A DNA stretch of 64,000 nt from Nageia nagi (taxonomy: Eukaryota; Pinophyta): the NCBI GenBank assembly GCA_050084985.1, contig JBITNC010000001.1, positions 41,788,001 through 41,852,000 on the forward strand. The letters are read 5' to 3'. Position numbers and translations under genes: made by a program. Shown here piece by piece: positions 9,496 through 20,600 of the stretch. Under the pieces are notes generated by a model. That model saw only the letters and a program-made list of their open reading frames with translations, did no database searches and was not told where the DNA came from. The stretch's first letter is position 1. Every line of letters begins with the position of its first letter.

Positions 9496-11120
9496 ATTGG
9501 ATGGATGTTAGTATGGATATGTCATATAAGGAATAAAACTCTCCAACATAAAGGATAACTAGAAGTATGACCATTAATAAATCTTTATTTTCCAAAATTG
9601 ATGGTAAGAATGAACCCTCATCCTTCAAGGAAGCTTCAAAGCACAAGTGCTAGATGAATGCAATGAATGTGGAGTATGAGGCTCTAATGAAGAATGAAAC
9701 TTGAGATTTGGTTCCTTATCCTAATGATCAAAATATGATTGGTAATAAATGAATTTATAATATAAAATTTAATTCATTTGGAGAGATTAAAAAATACAAA
9801 GCAAGGTTAGTAGCCAAGGGTTTCACTCAAAAATAAGGAGTTGATTATGAGGAAATATTTACTCTAATGGAAAAGATGCCTACTATTAGGGTGATCCTAG
9901 CTCCTTCAATAGCTTAGGGATGGAAAGTTTTTCAACTTGATGTCAAGATTGCTTTTCTCAATGGTCACCTAGATGTGGAAATCTACATGAGCCAACTAGA
10001 AAGGTTTCTTATGGAAGAAAAAAAGTTATTTATTTGCAAGATAAAGAAGTATTTATATGGACTTAAGAAAGCACCTCAGGCTTGCTACAATAAGATTTCA
10101 AGATACTTTGAGGACATTAGTTTTTCTAAATGCTTCTTTGAAACTAATCTTTACATACTCAACCAAGGACAAGACTAGATCTTGATTCTTATCTAAGTAG
10201 ATGATTTGTTGATTACAAGGAATAATATAGTCTTTATCCAAGAGTGTATATCTAAACTCAAGGCAACTTTTGAAATTATAGACCTTGATCTATTACACTA
10301 CTACCTTGGTTTGCAAGTCTACCAATACAAGGACTATACTTACCTTATTCAATCCAATTATATCTCCAATATCTTGCAAAATTTTGGAATGGAAGAGTGC
10401 AAACCTGCTGCAATCCCAATCTCTCCTAGAATCACTTTGTCTCTTAGTTTGCAGATGCTATTTCTTATAGGCAACTTATTAGTAGTCTTATTTATTTAAC
10501 TATCTATAGGCTAGATATTACCTTTGTTGTAATTGATGGCTTACTTTATGTAAAAGCTATATGTTGAGCACCTCAATGTAGTTAAGCAAATTTTGAGGTA
10601 TGTTGCAAGCACTAAGGATCTTGCTCTCAAGTATGACAAGTTGCCCTCATTTTTTCTCTTAGGATTCTTAGATTTTGACTATGGGGGAGATAGATATGAC
10701 ATAAAATCAACCTCTCCTTATGTTTTTACATTAATTCAAGTGCTATATCTTGGGGTTCCAAGAAGTAGCCTATTACTACTCTCTCCACCATTGAGGATGA
10801 ATATCATGCAATTCATTGCAGACTAGGAAGCCATTTGGTTAAGGCAACTTTGAAAGAAATTAGGTATGACAAGTTCATAAATCTCAATTTCTTTAGATAA
10901 TCAATCAATCAACTATTACTTTGTAAAAAATCCTATTTTCCATAGAGAATAAAACATGTAGAAATGCAAGCCCATTTTATCAAGAAGGTCTAGATGGACT
11001 TCTACACTTGCAATATTATCCATATATCCTAAATTTTTATTAATTTTTTCACTAAGCCACTTTCTAAATCTTAGTTATGCAAGCTCTAGGATTCTATTGG
11101 CTTAGTGAAGTTGCCCTCAA
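9496..11120 (+). pseudogene. Copia reverse transcriptase and RNase H
   Basis: Recognisable RT blocks: EYEALMKNET, then KARLVAKGFTQ (about 9800-9833), VFQLDVKIAFLNGHLDVEIYM, YLYGLKKAPQACY (about 10054-10092), and VDDLLIT at 10199-10219, where the Y of YVDD is a stop codon (TAA 10196). LHYYLGLQVYQ and the LRYVASTKDL block lead into RNase H (GFLDFDYGGDRYDIKSTSPYVF), then HVEMQAHFIKKV and NFFTKPLSKS. Many stops and several frame changes make it dead. The frame is about right in length for a copia RT-RNase H. Confidence 0.8.
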
Positions 11121-11452
11121 AAAGGGAGTAAAGGTTGAATTCTTGTTGAATCCATATCTATTGTAACTTCTTTCTTCTTAATAAATTTGTTGAGAAATTT
11201 ATTTTATTTGTATACATTTCTCAATAGGTGACTATAAGCATTTGGCTTGGCATCTCAGTGATATATTATAGTGCACTACAACTCAAGCACATTATATCAA
11301 GGAGAAAGTTCTTGATGAAACAACTACAACTTTTTTCAACTAATTTGTCTCTCTTGATTTATTCACTAGACCACTTTAGAAACTTTTTTTGTGCACACTT
11401 TAAAAGTTTCTTATGGTTAGTGAAGTTGTCCTCAAGGGGGAGTGAAGTTTGA
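10900..11452 (+). repeat. Two successive copies of a copia 3' end
   Basis: Copy 1 (about 10930-11160) and copy 2 (about 11270-11480) each contain the RNase H tail (MQAHFIKKV / KHIISRRKF), an F-T-K-P-like or L-D-H-F-like tail, a GLVK/WLVK block, and a purine tract next to TTGAATTCTT. The first tract is AAAAAGGGAGTAAAGG, the second CAAGGGGGAGTGAAG. The second copy is in another frame and has diverged. Confidence 0.55.
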
Positions 11453-11460
11453 ATTCTTAT

Positions 11461-11826
11461 GTTGAATTTATATTTGTGATGAAAAATTCATCCCTATGAG
11501 GATATTTTATTGTATAATGTTGATCTTAATGTACACCTTTGTGGTTAGTTAACTTTGCGTGAGGAACTCATGGTGCATTTTTAGTTTCTATTATTACTAT
11601 GAGAGGAATTAGTATGTGCATTTTGGTACTTTTGGTTACCTATGTTGAATTCATGTTTGTGATGATAACTTCATCCCTATGAGGATATTTTACTATATAG
11701 TGTTGATCTTACTTACACCTTCATGGTTAGTTCTCTTTGTGTGAGGAACTCATGGTACATTTTTGGTTTCTATCATCACTATGAGAGGAATTAGTATGTG
11801 CATTTTAGCACTATTTGGTTATCTAT
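11461..11826. repeat. 183-bp tandem repeat, two copies
   Basis: GTTGAATTTATATTTGTGAT at 11461 and GTTGAATTCATGTTTGTGAT at 11644 start two copies that share TTCATCCCTATGAGGATATT, GTGAGGAACTCATGG and ATGAGAGGAATTAGTATGTG. It directly follows the second copia polypurine-like tract, so it probably lies in an LTR. Confidence 0.85.
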
Positions 11827-12343
11827 ATGTGAGGTTTTCATATGTGCATATGCTCTATTTTTTTATAATGATGAAAATATATTTTTTAATATACAACAAA
11901 TGACTATAAGTATAGCTTGACATCTTCATAATGACTATAAGTATCATTGATCAATTTATGTATGGAATTAATTAGTTCATTTATCTTATGATTTGATATG
12001 AATGTTTATATATGCATCTAACTAATCTTATTTATGATTCTAATAGCTTGCAAGTTTCATCTTGAGAATGTAGGTTACTTACTATGGGTGGCTGGCTCTG
12101 GAGGCTCGCATGTCAACTTAGTGTTGATCAACTACACTTTATAGTGAAACCAATTATGGTTAATGATGTATTTTAAACCATTTTTTTTTTTAAATGATAA
12201 ATTAGTGAATCTCAAATTAAGATCTCACTTGTTTCTCAAAGATGTAAAAGTTTTCATCTCCACTTGTATCTCTATGGAGGACACTCTCTCTTACTCTCTC
12301 TTTCTTCCTCTATGCTCTATCCCAATATTACATTAAGAGGAAG
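11827..12343. other. AT-rich tract without recognised content
   Basis: No coding motif. A T9 run lies near 12182, and a purine tract (AAGAGGAAG, 12335-12343) immediately precedes an LTR-like start. Confidence 0.4.
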
Positions 12344-12880
12344 TGTTAGAATTTGTAATGTAATACTATGTAATATTTTTCTTTAATGTAATTCACTTAA
12401 TGCTTAAAGTATCTTTAAATACCTTAAAGCATTAAATGAATAAAAATAGAAAAATATTTAACCTTACATTTGGGTAAAAGGGAGGTTAAAGAGTGAGTTT
12501 CATCTTATAAATAGAGGTGTAACCCTCTCTCTTTGTAATTAGTTTTGAAGAAGAGTTATTTCTAGATTTAAGGTTTGAAGAGATAGGAAGAGATTCTATA
12601 AGAGAGGTCCTTGAGAATAAGATCTTGGTTAGTGGATGTACTCCCAAGGAGGGAGGAACCACTTTATATCTTGTGTTATTTATGAGATTGGATTTTTTTA
12701 TTATGTTATTATGTTGATGTTGTGAGTGCCTTATTGAGTATTGGTAAATAGGAATTAATTCAAAAAGAATTAATTTCATCAGTATAGATATGATAGAGAC
12801 ATGGCCAGGGCCATGGTTAGTCCTTATAGCAATAGAAAGAAGTAGAGGGGATTGTAGTAGGTGTAGAGAGACACTCATCC
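12344..12880 (+). mobile_element. LTR-like segment (solo or 3' LTR)
   Basis: Begins TGTTAGAATTTGTAATG directly after a purine tract, contains a long hairpin, a good TATA box (TATAAATAG, 12506-12514) followed by a CT-rich stretch, and no primer-binding site downstream. This is the layout of a copia-type 3' LTR. The right end is not defined. Confidence 0.4.
12391..12441. repeat. Long inverted repeat (hairpin) upstream of the TATA box
   Basis: Left arm 12391-12411 and right arm 12420-12441 pair over about 20 bases with few mismatches (ATTCACTTAATGC against GCATTAAATGAAT), separated by an 8-base loop TCTTTAAA. It lies about 65 bp upstream of TATAAATAG. Confidence 0.75.
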
Positions 12881-13226
12881 ACTTTTTTTAGGGACATATG
12901 TAGGTAGAGGGACTATATTATGGAGTATATGATACTTGGTTAGTGAGAGAGGAGCATAGGTAGCCCTTTAACATCAGATCAAAGAGGCTAGCATGTTGGT
13001 GAGACTAGTGGTCAGGGTAGTACTTAAGGATGCTCTTAAATATTGAGCATTAAGTATTTTTTCATACTATTTTATTGTTAGACTATTGTAATGTCATAGA
13101 CTTATATCTATTGATGTTGGTGCATTATATTCATTTTTTGATCATGGTGATCATAATTAGTTTTATTGGATGGATGTTATGGATGGCTAGATGACAATTT
13201 TATGTTATTTTTGAATATTATATTAT

Positions 13227-13263
<37 letters not shown>

Positions 13264-13849
13264 GATGTATTTGGATATTCATGCTCATGGTTATGATGAT
13301 AATTTTATGAATTATTATTTCCCTACATATTATCATGTGTTATTTTAATGGATGATAGACTTAGGGTTACATTTAACTTTATTGTTATATTTCATGTTGA
13401 TGGGATGTTGATGTTGATTTACATTATCTTAGTATGTTATAATAATGACACTTATTTATGTTTTAATATATGGATTTTTCCTATATGATGTGATTACGAT
13501 TGGTAAATGATGTAATGTTAACAATTTAAGTTGTTATTATTTTTATATATACTCTTATAATGACATAACTATAATTAGGATAATATTTTATTTATATTAG
13601 TATGGAATAAAATATCATCATTTTCCACTCTTAGCTATTTATAGACATGGTTTTATATACAAATAATGAAATAATACACATATGTGGCATGATATGAATG
13701 TATGAACATATGGACATATGAAATTGTAAGTGTAAACTCATGGATAATGGATATGAATGAATAGTATAACTATTAAATATCAAATAAAACATTCTAATAA
13801 TCTACTAGGGTGATAAAATAATACATATATTGTGGGCTGAAATGTCTAA
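12881..13849. other. AT-rich tract without genes
   Basis: Contains a (TA)n microsatellite at 13232-13263 and otherwise no recognisable signal. The apparent 60-codon ORF at 13166-13348 is the microsatellite read as Tyr-Ile. Confidence 0.5.
13232..13263. repeat. (TA)n microsatellite
   Basis: About sixteen uninterrupted TA units. Confidence 0.95.
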
Positions 13850-15000
13850 TATGATAAAGAAGTGTAATGAATAAGATATTCAAATTAACTTCATCAAATA
13901 ATCTTTTATTTTGGTTTCATCTAATAGGAATGATATTAAAAAATGTTATAATACATGTAAGTTATCATGAAATTGTGTGTGTGTAATGATCTTCATTTCT
14001 TTCTCTTGAAATTTGCAAACTTAATATTTAAAGAGAATAAAATATGTAAGCTAATTCATTTTTATGGAACATACAAAGGTCCATCATAGATACTAGACAT
14101 GTCATCACTTTATAAGGTATACATCACTATCATATGGGTGTCCATAAACCTATTGAGGACTAACCCCTAATATTGTTACATCCTTGCTCTATTGTAGTTA
14201 TACATTCATAACCCCAATAGAGAATACTATAATCACCCAAGCATTCTACTTTTTTTTTATCTTTTGAATCTTTTTGCAATTTTTTGAATATTTTTTCTCT
14301 ATTTATTTTTTTATTTTTATCCTATCTGAAGCAAAATAATAGGGAAAATAATCAATTGAAATTATGCTCAAGTAACATCTTATTTTTTATTATTTCAAGA
14401 TTTTAAAATGTGCAAGAGTGTATGAGTTCATAATATCCTGAAATTCTATCAAAGTTATGTTTGTTTATCATCCTAAGTTTTAAAAACTTTATATAGATAT
14501 TTTGACAAAATAGAATATGAATATTATACTCATAAACTAGTTCTTTATTTATACATATAGTTATATATATGAATAATATGTGGATTATTGTATAGTTTGT
14601 ATGTATATCTTGGTAAATTATTAGGATCATCATGTTTGACAATTAATAGTTTTATGACGATGGAAGTAGTGAACAAAATGAAATAAACACAATAGTATGG
14701 TATGGTCATATAGATAGCACACTCAATAGCAAAGACACTTCATAAATATTTTTTTAAGTATATATATACATATGCATGTACATAGATTTTTGTATTTTTA
14801 TATATAATTTTTTTAAATTTTGTGAATTTTTGGATTTTTAGATTTTTTTTTAATTATGATTTTTTTAGCCCTCATATGACTCTTTGTGATTGAATCCATG
14901 TCATATGAAGGATTTCAATAATTGACTATGAAATTATGGTATTAAAATGATAGTGTATAGATGGCATGATTTACAAACCAATGTGTTATATGACAAGTGA
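13850..15000 (-). repeat. 3' region of B, homologous to 61140-62060 of C
   Basis: Shared landmarks in the same order include AGCTAATTCAT/AGCTAGTTCAT, AGGTCCAT, GACATGTC, ACCCCTAATATTGTTACATCC against ACCCCTTGATCCTGCTACAACC, CCTTGCTCTA, TAATCACCCAAG, and ATGTTTGTTTATCATCC. The block sits on the 3' side of both minus-strand elements. No open frame is shared, so it is probably untranslated. Confidence 0.75.
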
Positions 15001-17479
15001 TAGAATTAGAAACCATAGAATCCTAATGGAAAATATTTTATACTATTACATGGGCAATGATAAGTATGTCAAATGACTTGTGAGAGTGTAATGATGGTGG
15101 TATCCATAGAATTAATGTGTTGACATAATAATGTATTGACATGGGCATTGATTGTAACCCTCCATATGAAGTCTAGTCTAAAAAATAAGCAAATAACATT
15201 TTGGAGAAACTCTTCATCAAGTATGTCATAATTATGTAAGTTCCCCAATATAGTATCATCCACCCAATTCTTAGGGCATGATACATGCAATCAAATCTAT
15301 CCATAAGACTCAAAAATGATTCCATAGATAGGATTTTATGTTGAACACTATCAAGAAAACCATGAAAGCAATCTATATCTACATATAGTGAAAAGGCATG
15401 AATCTATATATGAGTGCTAGGGAATGTATAAGATGAATGTGTAGTGTGAAGGGAAGACAATTCCCAAGGGATAGGTGGAATGTGATACAGATAAATTATG
15501 TGTTGATTTGTGGGTTCAAAAACACAATGAGGATGACTTGTGATGTATGTGTGTTGAATGCAATCGGCCACCTCAACATTATATATGCAAACTTTAGAAA
15601 GTGAAGAAGACTATATAAATATATCATATAAAGCTTTATTTTACTAAAAATGATTAATAGGCATGCAAAGATATCAAACGATATATATACAACACATATG
15701 TACAAGATATAAATTTTATATTTTTTATATTTTTTTCCCTTTTATTATTTTTGTTAAAATGACATGAAATGATCTACAATCCTCTAATGTATTGGTATAT
15801 TTATTTCATATGAGTGATCAATGTCCATGACTCAAGTAATAATAGTAAGGAGGACTCAATCGAAGGTGAAGAGGACCTTGTCCTAGAATGGATGGTTGAA
15901 AGTGAATGAGATACGAAACAAGTTGTGGATGTGTGACAATGGGTACTGGCCTAGGTTTCAGTTTGAACTTCCTAATAATTTCTTAGGTTCTATAGATGAG
16001 GTTGAATCCTCATTATGTACCTTAGGAAGTATCAAAAATGAGATTATGTATGTAGGGTATAATGAATTAGGTGGTGGTGGTATTAGTGGTAGTAGAGAAG
16101 TCAATAACGAAAATATGGGATGGGACTCCCTATTGTGGAAATGGTACTCTTACTATCAATAGTCATTAAATGTTATTTTTGAATAGTTTTTTTAATTCAT
16201 TTACTTTCATAAAGGCATTGAATAATTTGTTTAAATCATATTTTTACATTTACAACATTATTTACAAAATAATTGTTGCTAAATAATGAACTATAATTAT
16301 ATACAATTTCATCATTTATGAAGGATGGCATGAGATATGATAATACTTGATCAGAAATAACAGAATTCAAGGTGAAAAATATTCTATAAATTTGACATGA
16401 ACATATTCAATGCAATATATTAAGATTTTGGGTTTATCATAAGGCCATATAGATGAACCATTGTAATACACTGATTTCATATTCTTGTTCCATCCACATT
16501 TCCTATGCTTTTACTTTGATTACAAATTTTCAATCGTTTATTTTTAATTTCCATGCATTTGATGTATAATTTTCAAATATTTCATGGCTATCACTGATTG
16601 CATTTCTCTTGGTAAGTCAAGGAAATGTGCTGCAAGTGTAGAATGAGTTTTTCAAAGTAACTTCATATAAACATCTCCTATATATCTATCTATGAAATTT
16701 TAACCAATGTAATCAAACTGAAAATGTATATATTTGGGACTTATAATATTTTTGTTGCTTGAATTTTTCATTGCTAGGTATGAAAATAAGAGAGAAGAAA
16801 CCTTGAATTTAGTCAAGAAAATCATTAATTAATCTTTTATTTTTTATCTTTCGATTGTCGAGGTTTGGAGATAAACATGGTAGAAAATTCATATATTAGT
16901 TTTTGATGACATAAGTCTCCAACAAGATGATTTATCCATTTTAATATTCCATCTAGATTTTGAGGGTCATGAACTGCAATATCCAATACCCAATTGTTGA
17001 AAAAATAGTTTAGTACAATTCTAGGTGTAGTTATAGGCCAAAACAAGCATAAAAAATTTATCTTGTGTATTGTTCTTGATAATGTCAATAACTTAAAAGG
17101 TACACAATCCTATCTTATATATCCATATTATTTTATCCAACATAAATTTTCCATCCATCAAATTTACCTAGACAATTCCTTAAGCATAGATATTTCGATA
17201 TGTTGATAGATAATAGAAGAAAATTTTGTGATCCTTGGAAAGTGAATTCTATAAGTTTGGACATAGCTCTATCTGCAAAATATCTAGGCTTCTCAAACCA
17301 TAACATTTTTTCATATTCTTCTTCTTTCTAATGATATGTGAACATTCGTGGTCCTTTTAATTTCCATCTATTAGATTCATTTATTTTTATTAGTTCATTG
17401 TAAAACTTTTAATATTTTAACTATATATTTATAATATATGCATAGAAAATAAAGCAATTTTAATTATAAAAGGATGAAG
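15001..17479 (-). other. Remainder of the 3' region of B
   Basis: AT-rich, low complexity, no recognised protein. An 88-codon plus-strand ORF (15896-16162) and an 83-codon minus-strand ORF (16837-17088) exist but match no family I know. Confidence 0.4.
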
Positions 17480-18720
17480 ATACATGCTACTTATTGGTTT
17501 ACATTCTTCATTACCTTCCATGTAACCTAAGTGATATGCCATGAACCAAATTTTATTTTGATTATATAGGTACTAACCAATTAGGGGTAAATTTATCATG
17601 AAGTTTCCTTTCCATTCATGAAGTTTGTTGGTTTTATTTAAGCACTAGGTATCCTATTTGAATTCATGAAATTTATCCCTTTTATGAAAAGTTATTTTAA
17701 TAGGATTTTGATAGGTATGTATATGTTCCAATGCATTAACTCTTCTTTCATCTAATAATAATAATTGGTTTAATCATGTTTGGTGAGTTGCTTCATCCAT
17801 AATGTAATCTTGAAGACCAATTCATAGATATAGGATTTCTATTTCTAAGGAAAAAACTTGCTTATGCCCCATAAATAAGCAGAATGGGGCTTCCCTAGTA
17901 GGAGTTCTAATACCAGTACAATAGGCCCATAAAGCATGTGGAATCCTTGTTCGATAGGCCCATAAAGCATGTGGAATCCTTGCATGCTAATCTCTATGAG
18001 AATTATCTACTTTTTTAAGAATAATACTTCAAATGGTTTTATTTGTATCCTAAGCCTTTTTATTCCTTGAGGGTAGTTAGGCATTGAAAAATTAATTCTA
18101 ATGTGGTATTTTTGCATAATGCTAGTACTTCCTTATTTTTGAAAATTTTCACATTGTCTATGACAATTTGAGTGGGGATTCCAAAATAACAAATGATATG
18201 ATGTTCTATGAATTATGTTATTTTTGGTCCTTTTGTAGAGATCATAGGAATAAATTCAATCCATTTTGTAAAATAATTTATGGCTATTATTATAAACATG
18301 ACCACCTAGGAAGTAGGAGATATATGACCTATAAGATCCAATGTTGATCTTGAAAATGCCATATAGATCGCATGGGTTGTAGTGCTTATGATGGTTGATT
18401 AAAAAAATTAGAATGTTCTTGACACTTGAGGCATTTTTTAACATAGTCAATACAATCAAATTACATAGTAGGCCAATAGTAACCCATGTGCATCATTCAT
18501 TTTGTGATTGCAAGACCACAAATATGCCCTCCACATATTCCATCATGTGCACATGAAATTTTGTATTTATGAATCAACCCATTACAAGCATCTAAGTAAT
18601 ATCCCATCAAAGCCTCTATGATATAGAACATCTCCTAGCATACACAAATGAGATGCTTTTAATTTGAATATATTCTTATTGATTGCATTAAATTGATAGG
18701 TAAGACTCCATCTATTAAGA
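17480..18720 (-). pseudogene. Element B integrase
   Basis: Reading leftward: HDGICGGHI (zinc-region block, about 18550-18515), the core start LDLIGHISP (about 18340), INYFTKWIEFIPM, FGIPTQIVIDNVKIFKNKEV (second catalytic D, about 18170), ALWAYRT (17.98-17.92 kb, duplicated), DERRVNALEHI, and the C-terminal block HDKFTPNWLVP near 17600. Together these give the Tat-type zinc finger, DDE core and GPF/Y-like end without a chromodomain. There are many stops and frame changes. Confidence 0.75.
17921..17986 (-). repeat. 33-bp in-frame duplication of the ALWAYRT motif
   Basis: Starts at 17921 and 17954; the first 29 bases of each unit are identical. Read on the minus strand it gives RIPHALWAYRT followed by RIPHALWAYCT, so eleven residues around a conserved integrase motif are repeated without breaking the frame. 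Confidence 0.9.
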
Positions 18721-18829
18721 ATTTAACTAATTGGATATGCTATAAATTTTTATCTTCCATTATAATGTCAAGAACTTCATGTTCTACTCTACCCATATCT
18801 AATGAAGATTGGGTAATTTGCATTATTTT

Positions 18830-19240
18830 ATATGAATAGTTTATTGATGAAGGGTATTAGACATTAAAGATCCAATTGAAGCCATAAATCAATAAACCTA
18901 TTGGTTGATATTGGTGCCACTTCTAGATCATATTTTTCAAATGATTGTAATAGAGTATCCTCCAACTTTTGTATTTTTGGAGTAAAGGTTCTTTACATTA
19001 GAAAATCAATTTAACCTGATTTACAATTAATAATGAATCAATAATGAATTTGACCTTTCTTAGCTTCAATTTCATGGAGATATTTATGGCTAGTATTAAG
19101 GCTTCATATTCAGCATTGTTGTTTGTACATGGAAAATTAAGTTTGAATGAGAAAGGGTATTGGAACCTCTTATGGTGTTACAAATACCACACCTGAACCT
19201 TCACTTTTTTTGCATCTATATCCATCAAAATAAATTACCA
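18830..19240 (-). pseudogene. Second (archaeal-type) RNase H of element B
   Basis: YFDGYRCKKSEGSGVVFVTP supplies the first acidic residue (D at about 19226) and the glycine-rich strand. FKLNFPCTNNNAEYEALILA gives the hallmark block, and FIIDSLLIVNQVK the D-containing strand. It lies between gypsy RNase H and integrase, the usual Tat position and unlike element A. Several stops. Confidence 0.75.
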
Positions 19241-19419
19241 TATCCAAATCTTCTTTAGTATCAATAGGAATTCATATTTCATCTAATTGAAAAACATGAT
19301 TGTTTGGTAATTCAATAATGAGTATTCTATCATTATGTAGTAATCCTTCTATAAGATAGTTGACTATGACCTAATGTTTGATTGATTTTTGACTTATAAA
19401 TTGTAAATCAAATTATATT

Positions 19420-20600
19420 AGATGCATAATCCATTTATATTTCCTTGTATTTTAATAATTTTTGTTCATCATATATTTCAATGGATATGGTTTGGTAATT
19501 ACATAAGTAGTATGATTTAACATATAATGCCTAAGCTTCTTTGTGGCAAAGACTACTGCTAAGCATAACTTTTTCATACATACATACTTGATTTTGTAAT
19601 TGAATAAGGTTCAAATAAGATAGTATATATATTTCTCCTTATTGTTTTCATTATTTTCAACAAGCATTGTTCCTAAAACAAATTTTGTAGCTAATGTGTA
19701 GAGTAGGAATGGTTCCCCTTCCTTAGGTGAGACTAAAATTGAAGATGATAAAATATAGCATTTTATTTCATCAAATGCTTCTTTTGTTCATTTACCTAAT
19801 GAAATATCATCCCCTTTTTTAAAAATTTGTTAAATGTTTGCATTTATCCAATAATTGTGATATGAAGCATCTTATAGCTTGCAATTTACCATATAGACTT
19901 TGTCATTAAAATTTGATTTATTTTTATGGGGGAGTCATATTAACTATATCCTTTATTTTATTAGTGTCTACTTCTATTCATTGCCTAAAAATAATAGAAC
20001 CTAACAATTTTCTCTAAGGAAACCCAAAAACACATTTCTTGGGATGGAGTGAAATGTTATGTTCCAATAATCTATCAAATAACTTTAGAAGTACCTTTGG
20101 ATGGTCTTCTCAGGTTTTAGATTTGGCTAATACATAATGTACATAATATTCCATGATATAATGCATGTAATCATGAAAGATTTATGTCATTTCCTATTGA
20201 TAAGTATCTCTTGTATTATTTAGGCCAAAGGGAATTACTTTATAACAAAAGGTTCCCAAGGCATTATGAAGGTTGTTTTATGTTGGTATTTTGGTGCTAC
20301 TTTTAGTTGATTATACCTAAAAATCCATCCATAAGAGATATCATTTCATGTCTAGTAGTAGAATAAACCAAGTTATCAATGTTTGGAAATGGAAAATAAT
20401 ATTTAGAGCAAGATTTGTTTAAGTACCTAAAATCCATGCATATGTGAATCTTCCTATTAGACTTTTTAACCGGCACCATGTTGAAGATCCAATCCAAATA
20501 ATCAATGGGGTGTATGAATTTTTCTTCTAAATGTTTTTATAGTTTATCTTTTACCATTAAATCTATCATGGTATGCATCTTGCATAATTTCTATTTACTC
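19420..20600 (-). pseudogene. Element B reverse transcriptase and RNase H
   Basis: RT blocks on the minus strand: WIFNMVPVKKSNRKIHICMD, FRYLNKSCSKYYFPFPNID and MISLMDGFLGIIN at 20500-20305, then FCYKVIPFGLNN, HNISLHPKKCVFGF and LLGSII. The position of the catalytic YVDD reads YYVHYVLAKSK (about 20130), so both aspartates are lost. RNase H follows with KLCLAVVFATKKLRHYMLNH near 19560. This is the polymerase of a Tat-like element, inactive through stops, frameshifts and active-site loss. Confidence 0.8.

Larger units (their letters stand above)
9050..11460 (+). mobile_element. Element G: 5'-truncated Ty1/copia retrotransposon
   Basis: Starts inside integrase and runs through RT and RNase H to two copia-type 3' ends. 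The domain order INT-RT-RNase H identifies copia. Gag, protease and most of integrase are missing, and the left edge abuts non-coding DNA near 9.05 kb. Confidence 0.8.

Noticed and set aside
13166-13348. 60-codon ORF with a Tyr-Ile repeat
   Set aside because: It is the (TA)n microsatellite translated.
15896-16162. 88-codon plus-strand ORF as a host gene exon
   Set aside because: No domain or splice evidence; it lies antisense in the 3' region of element B and its length is within chance.
16837-17088. 83-codon minus-strand ORF as the C-terminus of B pol
   Set aside because: The integrase end block (KFTPNWLVP) already lies at 17.6 kb and this ORF has no recognised motif.
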